Assembly (NCBI GenBank): GCA_034008185.1
Contig: CM067089.1
Location: 19,790,213 to 19,854,212 of the forward strand
Source: Gorsachius magnificus
Taxonomy: Eukaryota > Chordata > Aves > Pelecaniformes > Ardeidae
Direction of reading: 5' to 3'
Length of the DNA: 64,000 nucleotides
Shown one piece after another: positions 12,252 through 24,176 of this stretch. Position 1 is the first letter of the stretch; each line of letters opens with the position of its first letter. Position numbers and translations under genes: made by a program. The notes beneath the pieces are model-generated. The model was not told the DNA's origin. It ran no database searches and saw nothing but the letters and a program-made list of their open reading frames with translations.

Positions 12252-12303
12252 ACCAGCCAGGAGCTCCCAGTTTTCAAACCAGCCAGGAGCTCCCAGTTTT
12301 CAA
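12252..12303. repeat. Perfect two-copy 26-bp tandem duplication
   Basis: The 26-bp unit beginning ACCAGCCAGGAGCTCCCAG occurs at 12252-12277 and again, identical, at 12278-12303. Perfect identity suggests a recent slippage duplication, and the copy number could be polymorphic. Confidence 0.92.
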
Positions 12304-14236
12304 GATTTTTCTCTATGACTGAGGCATGTCCTTGAACAGGAGCTGAGGGCCCAACATCCTCACGTGTTCACGTGACTCCAGGAGCAGCAATTTTAATGGA
12401 AATGCCAGCCAACCTTTCAATGAAATCTTAGTAAATATATTTATTTATAACACCATTATAATTTAAATTATGGTTTTTCATAGTTACTGCAAGCATGGCA
12501 AGCATTAGTATGAGCATGTAGAGTTTGATATTACCCTTGGACTTTAGAACACTTGACAGGGAATTTCGTAGGTTTTTATCCAGTTCTTTGATGTTGTGCA
12601 GGTTAGAGGTTTTATTGTGGGTTTTTTTTTTTTTTCCCCATTACTTATGTATTTGGTTTTGGTATTAACCCTGGTGGTAAGGCTACTTTATGCCCAGACT
12701 TTTCTAGTCATGGCCAACGCGCTTGCACAGATCTGTACAACACGTATCAAGTGTGTGCGTGTGTAACTGAAAAGCTCGTGCTGCAGAGGTCAGCTCTGTC
12801 AGTGTGCTAATCCCCAAGGGTTTGCTGCCTTTGAAACATCAAATGTAGGATGTGTCAGCTACCCAGCATCCATACATGCATTTCTGTCTGGGAAATCACA
12901 GTCAGAAATAGTGTAACTGCACCTAATTGGGGACAATCATCCTGATATTTCCTGTCAAATCAATGTGACACAAAATTAAATAGCAGGCTCTTACTATGCA
13001 ATGCACATTTGTCTTCTTTAATAGGAATAGATAGGGGAGGTCATTTAGGATGAACTGGGTTTGCTAAATACAATGATAGCATGAAGAGGTGTGGTATCTT
13101 CCATATGAGCTGAGGAAAAGGTGGTTAGCTGCAATCATGGTGCTATGAGAATGTGCCATTTCCATACACACCCTGGTGCCCCATGTCTCTGAGTCCCATC
13201 CTGTCATCTCCATCTGCACGGTGAGGTGATGCACATTGTGCCGATGTTCCTCCCATGAAACCACACAGCTATCCTGCAAGAAGCAGTGTTGCATGACGTA
13301 TTCAAACCATCTCAGAATCAAAAAGATAATGGAAAAGTTATACAGGGTAATTAATTATCATGTATCCACATATTTACTTATGCTTGCTGTATGTTTGTTT
13401 TTTCAGTCTGCCTTCTGGTCTTTGAAGGGGAAGGAACCACTCCCAATTAAGTCACAATTTCAGTTCCAAATTAAACTATATGTTGCCATATTTCTGCTCA
13501 GGATGAATGAAACAAACCTTCACTTACACTCTCCTTGCTCATGAGGTGAGGCCGGCTCCTCCTAACCTAGCCAGCATCCTCTCCCTTGTCTGCCCTTCCA
13601 TACTTCAGTCATCTTTGCAGTCCTGTCGATGTCCTCTACTCCCACTGTTTTGTTGTGTGTTCCTCAGCACCTCCCGTCCGTCGTGTTTGCTTTTCATTTC
13701 AGTGTCTTGTCATGTTCTCTTACCTACCTGTCCTTTTTCACAGTTCAGCCTTTCATAAATTCCTCCTGTTTCTCAGCTTTCCCGTCCCTTTTTTCCTTAT
13801 CCTCATGTATTTTCTTGCCTCGCAGCTGTTTCTCTTCTTCCACCATACGCCTTTACATCCCATCAAGTCCTCAGGCATATGGATACCCCAAGTGAAATCC
13901 CAGTGCTTCTAGTCATGAAATTTCTACTAAATCAGATCACTGATCTGAAGAAGGAACATTTCAGTGCCATACCACTGGTCTCTTTCTCCAGACTATACAG
14001 CAGTTGGTACGGCCTTTCTTAGTTTACAGAGGGGACAAGCAGATGTGGAAAAAACATACATTTGAGCAATTATCATGATTTTAAAACAGAATCACTGATT
14101 TACCTTTGGACTTCAGCCCTGGTCCATCAATGAACAGCCCTCAGCAATTCCACATTTCTAGTAGTGGCAACTTGAAATTACACCTACATTGGAATTGCAT
14201 TTATATTAGCTGAATCTATTCCTTTACTTTCCATTT
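12304..14236. other. Intergenic DNA with poly(T) run and pyrimidine-rich tract
   Basis: There is a T run of 14 at 12622-12635. The segment 13535-13860 is strongly pyrimidine-rich on the plus strand, which keeps several frames open by chance. No gene was recognised. Confidence 0.5.
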
Positions 14237-14276
14237 TAGTCTAGTCTAGTCTAGTCTAGTCTGGTCTGGTCTAGTC
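14237..14276 (+). repeat. Pentanucleotide microsatellite (CTAGT)n
   Basis: About seven full tandem CTAGT units lie here, two of them CTGGT variants. This is a short, probably length-variable microsatellite in intergenic DNA. Confidence 0.93.
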
Positions 14277-17200
14277 CATTCCACCTACTGCATTTCCTGA
14301 CCCATGTATTCTCCTGAAACTCAATACATTCTTTCTTATAGAAGAGACTATAATGCAACCTGTTGTCCCAGGTCTTTTGCTGAGTATCAGTGAGTAGATG
14401 TGATTTCTGAGGTGGTGCCCATTGAACTATTCCCTGACTGCTTTTCATACATGTCCAGTTGTGAGTGATTCATCCAAGGCAGAGTAAATTTATAGACCTG
14501 TGAACTCGGAGGTCTGTTAAAGTTTCTCATGACTACTTTGAATAAATCAGATTTTAAATGTGATTAGATAGATCAAATGAAATATAAACCACAGTACAGT
14601 AAAATAGAAATTCTGCTTGGCTTCAGTGCAACTTCTTCTTAGCAGCTCTGCCGTGCAGGTATTGAGCCATGTACACACCGACTCAGCTTCAAGAGAAAAC
14701 TTGTCAAAGATGTCAGACTTCTTCCTAACAAGATCAAACAAAGGCAAAATGCTATTAACAAAAATATCTTTCATCCTAGTAACTACAGCATTAAAAAACA
14801 TTGAGATTGCCAAAAGAAATGAATGTTTTCAGAAATACGATTTATCTTGTAATTTCTAATTACTGTTAGATGAAAGCTCTGCAAAACTTGATTACAAATT
14901 ATCATGAATGATTTTCTACTTGAGACTGGCTTTGATTGCACCCCATTCAACTGGTAATTTTCACTGTGCTTGCCTGAGACGTACAATCTGTTTAGCAAGA
15001 AAAAACCCTGTCTGGATGGCTCATCTGAAGGCCAGCAGCATGGGAGTTACAGTCTTATAGAAAAGGTTTAGGACATTGCCTAAGCTGATTTTTCTTATGC
15101 TTTTTAAATTGTTTTACTGACTTAGCTGCTTGTGGGCCAATAACTCAAATAATTACTTTTTTCAATAAATAAAACTATTGAGTAACACCACCAAGCTTCT
15201 GGATGGCAGGACCATGCAGGCCTGGGGGGGCTGTGTGAGCGTTTCACAGGTGCCAGCCACACAAGAGTCAAAACCGCAGAAAATGCCCCGGGGGGCGGGC
15301 AGCTGGGGCTGAACTCCAGGCATTGCTCTGCTGTCATTTACAGCTCTGAGCAAGTAGCAGGAACGGAGAAAATCTGTCCAGAACAGCATGCAGGGTGCTG
15401 TTTCAGGGCAGAACCTGCACAGTAGCTGCAATGACATTTCCATGGCAATATAAATTCTGTACGGTGTGCTTCCTTTTGCCTTGTCTGGTAGTTTGTCTCG
15501 CATGATCTGTCATGGTACCTTTTCTAAAAACACCGTGTTCGCTATTGAAGGAGTAACTCAGACGTGGTGCTGTTTCAGGAAAGAGCAATGATATAATTAA
15601 TGGGTTTGGGGCCTTCTCAATTGTAGCTGCAGGACACAAAGCAAAAATAGTTTGCCATTTTGTGCCAGCTTTTCCATGGTTGAAAGTACTATGTAAGTGG
15701 AAAACAAAGACATACAGTAACAGCAATGTTATGAATAATGTTAGGATATGAAAACTAAAGATAATTTGTATTTATAACTACCTGATAAATACATTAGCAG
15801 AGGGACTATGTTGCGCTTTCATTTGGAGTTTTGTTTTAGAAGGAATCAGCCTGAATGAGGAAATGTTTGTGCCTGTGACTGCTAGTTGGAAGTGAAGAAG
15901 TCATAAAACAAGTTAGCATGGGGTTGAAAAAATAATTATAGCATAAATGCTATAGTTTAGTACTGGAAAAGAGCCAGGAGAAGTAATGACAACAGCAGAG
16001 CCTTCTCCATTTCCAAAGAAGTCAGCAGGAATTTGTTTGCAATTTCCTTCTTGTGGCACTTCCACATGAGAGATGTTGACAGTAAGAGTGCCGTATTTTT
16101 ACACTGTGACCACATGCAGTCCCAATGTGAAACACATCACTATCATGTCTGTTGCTCGAGATGGTGCTTTGACTTCCATTTATGCAGATGATGATTTCTT
16201 CTGAGCTTGCAGATGCTTGCCTGAGAAACAGATGCTGAGAGGGAATAATAATTAATTTGAGAGGAATAGGACGGAGTTCGCTTTCATGCCTGGACCTGAG
16301 TTTTTGGTGGAAGGGTGTGGCTAAAAGTTGTAAGTCCCTTCCCAAGCCCTTCCTCTCAAGGAACTCCCAGATCAAGCTTCCCTGCCAAATTGCTGCAAAT
16401 GTATTTGCCCAGGGAAGAGCTTCAGGTTTCCTGGCCCATCTGACTTCACCCACCTGATCTGGGAGCATGGAGAGGATCAGCGTGTTGTGATACACCTGTG
16501 CCCCCATCAGCAGCCTCAGCCTTCCTGAGCACATGAAATGGGGACATAGCTGTGCAGCGTGACATAAAATGGGATGTGGCCCCTTCATCTGATTGGGCTT
16601 GGAGGCGGGCTTGCTGCCTGCTGGGCACTGTCTCCTCAACAGGCACAACAGTGAAAGAAGTAACCAAGAACCCAGACAAAGCCTTCCCACCTTGAAATGG
16701 AGAAATGTAGTGCTACTACATCAGATTCAAAAGTAATGTCACGAAACCAAATTCCCCAAGAAAATTCTCTTTTAGCGTGGCTTAAAGAGCAGTCAAGAGC
16801 TTCTTCAGCTCAGTTTTGTGCACAGTAAATCTCTTTTTCTGTACTTCTGTTTTCTTGTGCTATTGAAGGAAATCATACAGTCCAGCACAAAGCGTTACTG
16901 AAAAAACAAACTTGCTTTTTTATGGGGCTAAATTTGTAGCACAACAGCAGGCATGAAGAGTTGGAAGGTGAGGTTTGCCCAAAAACAACAGAAAAACTTG
17001 ATAAGTTAGTTAGGGCTGCTGCACAGCCTCCTTTCGCCGGGCTTGTCTCCTGTGGCTGCCGCCGTCTTTCCTCCTAGGCACAATTTGGTAGGTGTTACCT
17101 CCCTCTGCGGTGCTGAAGGCCTCACCCAAAGCAGCAGCTGGGAGCATGGGTCTCCAGGGAGAGCAAGCGCAGGCATAGCGGGCGATGCACCAGCCGGGGA

Positions 17201-17593
17201 GCAGGGTGCCAGCAGGGAGTCAGGGGCTGATAAACAAGGTTGGGCACCTGAGTGAGTACCAAAGTCAGCCCCTCTTACAGGCAAGTTTTGGAGAGGGAGG
17301 CAGTGGAAGAAGAGTTAGGGCAGGGAGGAACTGTGCAATCACATCACAGTATGTATGATTTTGTTTAGCATGGATTGATCAGGATGATAATTACTTTTTA
17401 AATAACTCTTCTGAATGAGGCCAGCTTTGGGGTGGAAAAGTTTAGGGTGAAGGAGAGCCTGGGCAGAAGGAAGAGATGGGAGCAGGATGGGGATTAGTGT
17501 CAAGATGCTGTTCACAACTTCCTCCTGTGCTGTGTGAAGTCCCTTTAGGTACAGGCTGGGATGAGGAGGAACTGACAAGTAACATTACTCTTC
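14277..17593. other. Intergenic DNA; long but unassigned minus-strand open frames
   Basis: Two minus-strand open frames stand out by length: 14547-14813 (88 codons) and 16022-16690 (222 codons, GTG at its first listed position, no ATG until residue 35). Neither shows a family motif I recognise, and a frame of the latter length is only mildly unexpected in 64 kb. No repeat was recognised. Confidence 0.45.
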
Positions 17594-17611
17594 TTTTTTT
17601 TTTTTTTTTTT
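17594..17611 (+). repeat. Poly(T) run, 18 bases
   Basis: Eighteen uninterrupted thymines lie here. On the minus strand this is a poly(A), but no retroposed body precedes it that I can recognise. Shorter T runs of 13-14 occur at 12622-12635, 39195-39207 and 40651-40664. Confidence 0.9.
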
Positions 17612-20600
17612 CTGTCTGAGATCTGGATTCCCTATTTAATGTGTGATCCAAAGACCTGGGCCGGGAAATCAAGTTCCTGGTATTTTGCGTAGAGCCTCAA
17701 AACACGGTTCGATAAAGTCACATGCTGAGTGAATAGCTGCCTAGAATTAGTTTCCTAAAGGTACCCTTATCATTCACTAGGATATAACCTAAGTGAAGTC
17801 ATTTTACCAGCGGTATGCAGGCTGATATATGGTGGCTGGAAGACAGATTCCTGCTTTTGCCCACACTGTGCCAAGAAGGTAAGGGAGCTGACAGCTCCGA
17901 GGAATCCCAGGCAGGTTTGACACCTGATTTCTGGTTCCTTCTTCCTACGCAGCACAAAACGCAGGAGTCCAGTCAAAACAGAACCTGCATTTGTGGCCCA
18001 GCCCATGGGAGAATCTCCTGAATGCGATGGGAGAAGGGGCAGGGTTGAGGAGTGGTATGGTTGCAGGTGTGTGAGCATGCAGCATTTGTAATCGAGTGGA
18101 GACAGGTCCTCTCCTGCATGTAGATATTGACTCAATATTGAATTAAGAGCCGCCCATGCCACTGATGCCAATACCAGTGTTTGCTGCTGCAAGTGTTGCA
18201 CATACGGGTACGAGCTGGGCATTTCTGATTTCAAGTACTGACACTGCAGAAACTGAACACTTCTCTCCAAATAGACTTGGTTTTCCTAACACTACAGTTG
18301 TATGGATAAAACATTCACATCCATGTGTTGAATAGGGAGCAGTGCTGAGGAACTGGGGCCCAGAGTCCCCGGAGGGAGGGGGGATTTGGAGGGCGACCAT
18401 CTAAGTGCCTGGCAGAGGGTGGGAGCACTGTGGCAGGGCAGGCAGCGTGCAACAGCTACTCTTGGTGTGCACTGAAGGCGGAGGGGGATTGTCACCCAGG
18501 CCTACACCAAAATCTATTTTTGCCTTCATACAAAACTTAAAATGGAGTAATTGTTTGCAACATACTGGTTCACTAAGTTGCGCTGGTGGCTGTCAAGCAG
18601 CATTGTAGAGTGTTTCCCATGCACGTGTGCATGCAAAGCAGGCAATTTTTTCCTTGTGCAGGGAAATCTTCGGAGGAAACCTTGAAGAAAATTTCTGCTG
18701 GGATTACCTCACAGAGTTTCACCTTACACATGTGTTTCTTTTGGATGATTCATCTTGTTTCCTTTCAGTATGTGAATCCATAGGAGTTTATAGCTTTATG
18801 CATTCAGCTCTAGCTCAGTGGCTTAATCTCAATGGATTAGTTTATCATGAATTAACTGTAATGCAGGCAAAAATTATATAGCAGTGCTTGTATGGTGCTG
18901 AGTGGACTTACAGTTGAGGCAGATCAAATACAGATATCACCATGCTGCACAGTTAATAGTGTCAACTTCTTCCTCTTCTTCTTTTCTTGCAATTATCCTG
19001 CATATATAAGAGTTTTTCATACACAGGCCCCCCAACAGCTCTCTGCAGCATCTCTGGTGCTTTCAGTAGCCCACAGGATGCCCCTCACAGCTAGGTGTAG
19101 GGAGAGTGGCCAACACAGAAGTGCACACTTGAGCAAATAACCTCTGAGCCCTCTGCAAAGTCAGCTGACACCCCCTGGGGCTGAATATTTCCTTTGCATT
19201 GGGATTTTAAAGAAAGCCCGAGGCTGCATTTCTTTAAGCATTTGAGCTGCTCTAACAGGCTCCTGCCTCTGAAAGGGGTGCTTTTATCCCCCGTCCCCTT
19301 CATTTTGTGGCTGGCCCTTCCTTCCATGAATTCATTTGGTTCATTACCCCAGAGGATAGCCACCCGCTTTCTTTTTCCTAATTATTTTTCCTCTGGACTA
19401 ACGAGCTCTGTCAGCTGATGAAGCTGGCAGATAGCATCAGGGGCGGACGAGTGGCGAGGAGCAGAGCGGGTATGTATGTGTAGGCTCCTTGGCAGGGGCA
19501 ACCCTGGGAGCAGCTCAGCCCCGTGGCAGGAGATCACCCACCTGGTGCTGTTTGGGACACAGCTCAGCTGCCTCTGGAGCATCCTGCCCCCAGCCCTGTG
19601 GTCCCAACACTTCCCTGGCACTGGCTGCAGGCACTTGGCAGATTCCAGGGTGAGCCAGCCATGGACCTTAACCGAACAGGCAGTTTAATACCACAGAAAA
19701 GAGGAGCAGCTTTTTTCCAGCCTTCACCTCCTGAGCCAGCTAGCTGTGTGGTTGGAGAAGAGCCAGGCCAACGAGAGGGAGCAGGCAAGAAAAGCAACCA
19801 GGTTCAGTGCTGTCTCCAGGACGGCTGAACAACCACCTCACCTGTAGCTTCCCCCAGTCTTGCTTCCTAAGGGAAACCTACAATAGCCTTTCAAAGATGA
19901 ACCTGAAAACTTAAATACCTCATTCTGCAGACTCTAATGACTATGAACACACTTCATGCATTTCACAGAGCAATGAAATTTGCTCTCTACACACTTCAGG
20001 GTGCCAGAGGTCCTCTCACGGCATGGCTTCTCCCCTTGACAGCTGGCCCTGCTGCCCCACCGGTACAGAGTGTGGGGCTGATTGAGTAAGGGCTGAAGGA
20101 TGAAATGTGTTGCAGAGCAGCTGTCCCCACCCAGGCCGCCGTGGAGCTTTGCTCAGGGCTAGAGAGGAGGCTGCAGAAATGTGGTCTTTCTCTCGTCAGC
20201 AGATCGCTTGATCTATTTGGAGCAGTGCCTTTTCAACAAACCTTATCTCTGCGTGTGTAATCAGTTATGCAATGTTCAAAGAAGAGCCCTGGATGGTGCA
20301 GAAAGCTGAGCTTGCTAATGAGAGCAGGTCTAATTGCAGAGCAAACGTGTGATTGAGCCAGGGAGCCAGCTCTGAGCACTGCCTTTTGGGGCAGAGTTGG
20401 CAAGGGTGGGTACCCTGTTAGCACGGCGGGAATGGGATCTTTGTTGGTGCAGGTATGCTGTTTGCTCACCAGCTTCAGAGGAAAACAGCTTTATTTTTAT
20501 TTCTTAATGTGATGAATACACTAGCCGAGGGCGGAGCTCTGGCTGGATGCTGCTATCAGCCGTGCAGCGCTAGGCTGTAAAGGGGCACAGTTTTCTAAAG

Positions 20601-21561
20601 ACATTTGTGCAGGTGCAAAACCTCCCTGAAGGCAGATGTGTACGTGACTCTCCCCCAGCATGCGGTTACGTCATGAAGGGTTAATTCGCGCAGCCAGAAG
20701 AAGGAGGTCTCTAATCCGTGTATCATGTTTAGAACAGATTGATACCAGCTATCATTTTAAATGCTGGCAATGCAATAAAAAGCTTTCTGTTCCTGGCTGG
20801 CTGTAGGAATGACGAGTGTGTGCAGCCATTCATCAGCTGCTCTTGTGGACACAGTTTCGTTATCCAACACAGGCAGTCAAATATTGTGAGCCAGTATCTT
20901 CCACCTTCTGCCCCATCCACCTCCCAAATTAGGAGTCACTTAAAAATAGTTTATTAAAAAGTAGCACTAAGTTCTTATCTCAATTGCCGGCTGATGTTTG
21001 AATGCTCACACTTTACATTTTCATACTTCAAATTACACTGCTCTCCTAAAAGAACATGGTGACTGTAACTCAGAGAGCTGAGATATTAAAAAGAAGAAAT
21101 AATGTATTTCCAAGAAAAACAGCCAGCCCCACTGGCTTCTACCTCATAAATAGTCTAAGCAGGTCTCAGGGACCTTCTCTCCTTACCGCCATCACCTCAC
21201 TCCAGAGCTTTGTGTCTGGGCTCAGAGCAGTTGCAGCTCTTCCTCCCAGCAGCGGTGACAGTGCGACCTCATGTCCTGCATCCAAGCAAACCCAGCCACA
21301 CAAGCTGTTTCCCATGTGCAGCCAAAAGAGCAGCCTGATGCTGATGAGAGGGTCTCCAGGATGGTATCTGCAGGCACAGATGGCATTTACCATCTGCAAG
21401 CAGAAAGTCATAGTCCTCAGGTGGGAGAGAGCTGAGGGCATGAGTTGAACAGGAGTTAACCATCCTCAAAGGGCAGAAAATGTGGTTGGTAGGATTAAGC
21501 CAGAGATGAAGGGTTCAGGGAAGACCTGTCATGGAGGGGACTGTTGGGACACCGTTGTAAC
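17612..21561. other. Intergenic DNA downstream of TMEM72, no supported gene
   Basis: No exon with credible splice sites and protein similarity was found on either strand. GC content rises toward the TMEM72 end. RASSF4, which lies downstream of TMEM72 in mammals, was not recognised here. Confidence 0.5.
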
Positions 21562-21567
21562 TTTATT
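21562..21567 (-). terminator. TMEM72: TMEM72 polyadenylation signal (AATAAA)
   Basis: The plus-strand TTTATT reads AATAAA on the minus strand. It lies about 545 bases beyond the TMEM72 stop codon and is the first canonical signal I see after it. The implied 3' untranslated region is about 0.55 kb. Confidence 0.6.
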
Positions 21568-22110
21568 ATTGCCTTTGCCCTCTGGGGCCCATAATTAACA
21601 TACATAGGGAGTTACACATGATCTGCTGTGCCAACGCGGCGCTGAACCTCATAACCTGAGGTGCTGCATTATCCCAAAGCTCTTTTAACCCAAGAAGGCT
21701 GTCTGGGCAGGGGACGCCAGGAAGCCCCAGTGTCCTCCCTGTTCCTGTGTAGGTGTCCCCAAGGCCAGAGGTGATTTCCCTGCTGGGCTCAGAGCATAGG
21801 AGATGACATCTCCGTGCATGAGGCCGTGGGAACAGAAACCTTACTGCCCTGGCACTACTCTGGCTGAACCACTGCCTGTCCCCTGGGCATGGCGCTGTAG
21901 GGGATGGGGACCACCACCACTAGCCCCGTCACAAGGTCTGGGACCATGTAGTGTGGGCAGTCCCTTGAAAACAGGTAACCTAGTTGTCACCCTGGAGTCA
22001 GGGAGGGCAAGGAGGGCCACCTCTCGGAGCCACGTGGCTGCGAGAGCAGCAGGGAGGGACACCAGCACCAGGGGAAGCAGGTCCACCTCGTCCTTGTTCC
22101 TGATGAGGGC

Positions 22111-22571
22111 TCAAAAGAGGCCTGTGGAGCTGAGGGGAGCGAGGATGATGGGGGCATCAGGCGGGGTGAGGATGGGTGTTGTGTCTGATGTGGTCTCTTC
22201 AGCCTCGCTCTCCACATCCTCCAAGCTCTCACTGACAGAGGGGATGATCTGCACCACCTTCTCCTGGAAGTGTACCTGCTTGCGTGGGGCTGGTGGGGCT
22301 GCTGGTTGGGCAGGAGCTACCGGCGCCAGGCTCCTCTCCTTGCTGCCCTTCAGGATGCTCTTCATGTGGCCCAGCAGTGAGCGGTGTTGCTCCCTCTGGG
22401 CCCCATGGAAGGTGTAGGTCTGCTCAGTGTCACCAGCGATGGTTGGGGCTGCCACTGTGGCCGAAGGGTCCACGTACTGGCCCACCTGGGGATGCGTCTC
22501 TTTGTGGCCTGGGTTCTTCCTCCTCTTGCTCAGCAAGAAGTAGGCCAGGGCAGTGAGCACCAGCATGGACC
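22111..22571 (-). CDS. TMEM72: TMEM72 exon 5: fourth membrane helix and cytosolic tail, with stop
   Basis: This last coding exon encodes residues 117-269 and a TGA stop at 22111. It begins GSMLVLTALAYFLLSKRR, the fourth transmembrane helix followed by a basic stop-transfer cluster. A long hydrophilic tail follows, with the motifs DTEQTYTFHGA, HMKSILKGSK, KQVHFQEKVVQIIPS and EETTSDTTPI, and the terminus STGLF. These motifs occur in the same order in mammalian TMEM72, while the linkers between them diverge and are rich in Pro and Ala. The acceptor is CTTCTCCCCAG above 22571. The first two bases complete a Gly codon begun in exon 4. The total product is 269 residues, against 275 in human as I recall. 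Confidence 0.96.
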
Positions 22572-23613
<1,042 letters not shown>

Positions 23614-23685
23614 GTGAAGCACATCTCCAGGAACAAACTGATAAAGAAGAAGCCTTCACAGACAGTAACTGCAACCCCTGAAAAA
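23614..23685 (-). CDS. TMEM72: TMEM72 exon 3: second membrane helix
   Basis: This 72-bp exon encodes about residues 46-70: LFSGVAVTVCEGFFFISLF followed by LEMCF. It forms the second transmembrane helix together with the end of exon 2. The G.AV..CEG core is shared with mammalian TMEM72. The acceptor is CACCTTTCAG above 23685, followed by five T residues, of which the first completes a Leu codon. The donor is TTCAC/GTGAGT at 23614/23613. Confidence 0.95.
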
Positions 23686-24109
23686 CTGAAAGGTGGAGCT
23701 GTCAGGGGGGCAGGACTGGGCTTGAGTATGCTCTCCAGGTGACAGAAGGGGCAGAGAGGGCCAGGATTTACTGTCCAGCTCACAACAGAGTCTGTTTGCT
23801 GAGGTTTGAACACCCTCTGCGTGGCTGGTTTGTGGAGGAGAGCTCAAAGCCCTTCTGTCCCCAGGGGGTCAGCTTGCAGCCAGTGTCACCTCTGGCCTGC
23901 CTGAGTCTGCAGCAGCATGGATGCAGTAGCACCCCTTTCTTTAACTGAAATAGCTTACTCATCTGAAACCTAGAGATGAAGATCTGAATTCCCCAAGGCC
24001 TCGGCCACTGCTCCCTGCTGCTGTTGCAGTCTAGTCTGGTGCTACATATGGTGGAGGGGTCAAACACATCACCCCCACCAGCTCTGACTTCAAGGGCAAA
24101 AATACTCAC
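23686..24109 (-). other. TMEM72 intron 2
   Basis: This 424-bp intron has a GTGAGT donor at 24109 and a CACCTTTCAG acceptor at 23686 on the minus strand. Nothing else was recognised in it. Confidence 0.88.
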
Positions 24110-24176
24110 AGCAGATAGAAAGCCAGGCTTTTGAACTGTCCTCGCTGCAGAGTTTCTACACCCACGCCGATCAGCA
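24110..24176 (-). CDS. TMEM72: TMEM72 exon 2: end of first helix and first loop
   Basis: This 67-bp exon encodes VLIGVGVETLQRGQFKSLAF and then YLL (residues 24-46). It contains the end of the first transmembrane helix, a short conserved loop with GQFKSLAFYLL, and the start of the second helix. The acceptor is CTTTTTCTAG above 24176 and the donor is CTGCT/GTGAGT at 24110/24109. The GQFKSLAFYLL block is unchanged from mammalian TMEM72 as I recall it. Confidence 0.96.

Noticed and set aside
13507..13912. Three overlapping plus-strand open frames of 83-108 codons
   Set aside because: The segment is a pyrimidine-rich tract poor in stop codons in several frames. The products are low-complexity Ser/Leu/Phe/Cys strings.
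14547..14813. 88-codon minus-strand open frame with protein-like composition
   Set aside because: It looks mildly protein-like but has no clear acceptor or donor, no known motif, and a length expected by chance.
21803..22417. 204-codon ATG-initiated open frame on the plus strand
   Set aside because: It is antisense to TMEM72 exon 5 and its 3' UTR. The exon's own codon bias and GC content keep the opposite strand open, and the plus-strand product resembles nothing known.
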